Part shown: positions 11,353 through 12,129 of the stretch, piece by piece
Layout: each line of letters opens with the position of its first letter
Numbering within the stretch: position 1 is the first letter of the stretch
DNA from: Bacteroidota bacterium
Lineage (GTDB): Bacteria > Bacteroidota > Bacteroidia > Chitinophagales > Chitinophagaceae
DNA: 12,129 nucleotides
NCBI GenBank assembly: GCA_028876035.1
Contig: JAGWTK010000084.1
Coordinates: 1-12,129, forward strand
Reading direction: 5' to 3'
Program-made: the position numbers and the translations under genes
Notes under the pieces: model-generated
The model's input: only the letters and a program-made list of their open reading frames with translations
What the model was told of the DNA's origin: nothing
Database searches by the model: none

Positions 11353-12129
11353 CAGGTCGTCCAGCTTCATCTTCAGGTACTTGATCACGCTGCGGTGGGT
11401 ACTCACGAATGAGATTACAACACCCAGTAGAATGATCGCCAGGAAAAGGGATGCGAGCATGGTATAGTCACGCAGGGCTTTGATTTCCGGCAACCATCTT
11501 TCAGCAATAACTATTACACCCAGGATCACTGCCACTGCGATAATGCCGCTGATGGCGCCATTGATCACCGCCTTCGTATTCATGGGCTTCGCAATAAAAT
11601 TCCGTGTAGCACCTACCATTTGCATGGTCTTAATGAGAAAACGGTTGCTGAACATCGCCAGCTTGATGGTATTGTCGATTAGGATGATAACGAGTATGGA
11701 AATCACGACTGCTACGGCCAGCAGGATAAAACTAATCCGACGGATCATATTGTTGAGGTTGCTCACCAGTGATTGAGGGTATTGCACATCACTCACCGCA
11801 ATGTTCTGGGTAAGGTCTGCCTGGATCTTCTGGAGTGAATCCGTCACTGCGTATTGACTGTTTACTTTGAAGTTGATGCTTGCCGGGAGCGGATTGTTCT
11901 GCAGCACGCCTACCCAATCTTTGTTGCCTTCTTCGAGGTATTTTTCGCGGGCCTGGGTCTTGCTCACATACTCCCAGGTTTTAACGTAAGGCTGTGCACT
12001 CACATAAGCAACCAGGGCGGTGCTGTCTTTGGCAGAAACGTTTTCCCGCACATAGACCCTCACTTCCACGTTCTCCTTGAAGTATTGACCCAATTTGTTA
12101 GCGTTGATAACCAGCCAGCCGAGCAGACC
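11347..12129 (-). CDS. ftsX: Cell division protein FtsX (5' end outside window)
   Basis: FtsX is the membrane subunit that, with the ATPase FtsE, forms an ABC-type complex at the division site and activates peptidoglycan hydrolases in the periplasm. The visible part is 260 residues. The frame stays open to the window edge, so the cytoplasmic N-terminus and most of the first helix are missing. The visible order is: end of helix 1 (LLGWLVIN), a periplasmic domain with VEVRVYVRENV, AREKYLEEGNKDW and NPLPASINFKV, then three helices. The segment NRFLIKTMQMVGATRNFIAKP after helix 2 is the cytoplasmic loop with the conserved 'M.LVGA...FI..P' motif. A TTG at 12093 is internal, not the start. The DUF3098 gene follows after 97 bases. 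Confidence 0.95.
   Translation of the reverse strand, partial: GLLGWLVINANKLGQYFKENVEVRVYVRENVSAKDSTALVAYVSAQPYVKTWEYVSKTQAREKYLEEGNKDWVGVLQNNPLPASINFKVNSQYAVTDSLQKIQADLTQNIAVSDVQYPQSLVSNLNNMIRRISFILLAVAVVISILVIILIDNTIKLAMFSNRFLIKTMQMVGATRNFIAKPMNTKAVINGAISGIIAVAVILGVIVIAERWLPEIKALRDYTMLASLFLAIILLGVVISFVSTHRSVIKYLKMKLDDLY

Overview
The window looks like chromosomal core DNA from a member of the Bacteroidota, most likely of the Chitinophagaceae type. The evidence is the ftsX - DUF3098 - uppP gene order, a greA - HIT gene pair, a UMF1-type MFS transporter, and promoter -7 elements of the TAnnTTTG form. Family-level placement is inference. Coding density is high. There are no tRNA, rRNA, insertion-sequence or CRISPR features. 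The most unusual material is in the gaps between genes.

Left part (1-3360): a di-haem cytochrome c peroxidase on the minus strand runs off the left edge. It is divergent from rsmA (16S rRNA dimethyltransferase). A D-2-hydroxyacid dehydrogenase starts 2 bases after rsmA.

Middle (3558-7596): a small lipocalin-like lipoprotein is followed by greA, preceded by a strong -7 element and a hairpin plus U-tract, and by a HIT-family nucleotide hydrolase. ruvC (minus strand, TTG start) is divergent from, and slightly overlaps, a membrane protein of the lysylphosphatidylglycerol-synthase/UPF0104 family. That gene overlaps a periplasmic DUF3108 protein by ATGA. The 50 bases around the ruvC start hold two -7 elements facing each other and a CTGT-N8-ACAG dyad.

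Right part (7789-12129, all minus strand): ftsX (cell division, open at the right edge), DUF3098 with a strong terminator, uppP (undecaprenyl diphosphate phosphatase), a UMF1 MFS transporter, and a metallo-beta-lactamase-fold hydrolase 1 base after the transporter.

The best candidate for something undescribed is a family of short-period repeat arrays between genes. Two loci (7596-7794 and 9933-10095) have arms made of 3-5 copies of an 8-base unit, placed as an inverted pair around an 89-143 base spacer. A third (11311-11352) is a single array of six 7-base units. The unit sequence differs at each locus, but the layout is the same, and every locus has an array running into the stop codon of a neighbouring gene. 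Envelope and division functions (ftsX, uppP, DUF3108, flippase-like protein, lipoprotein) and information processing (rsmA, greA, ruvC) are mixed, as is usual for a core region.
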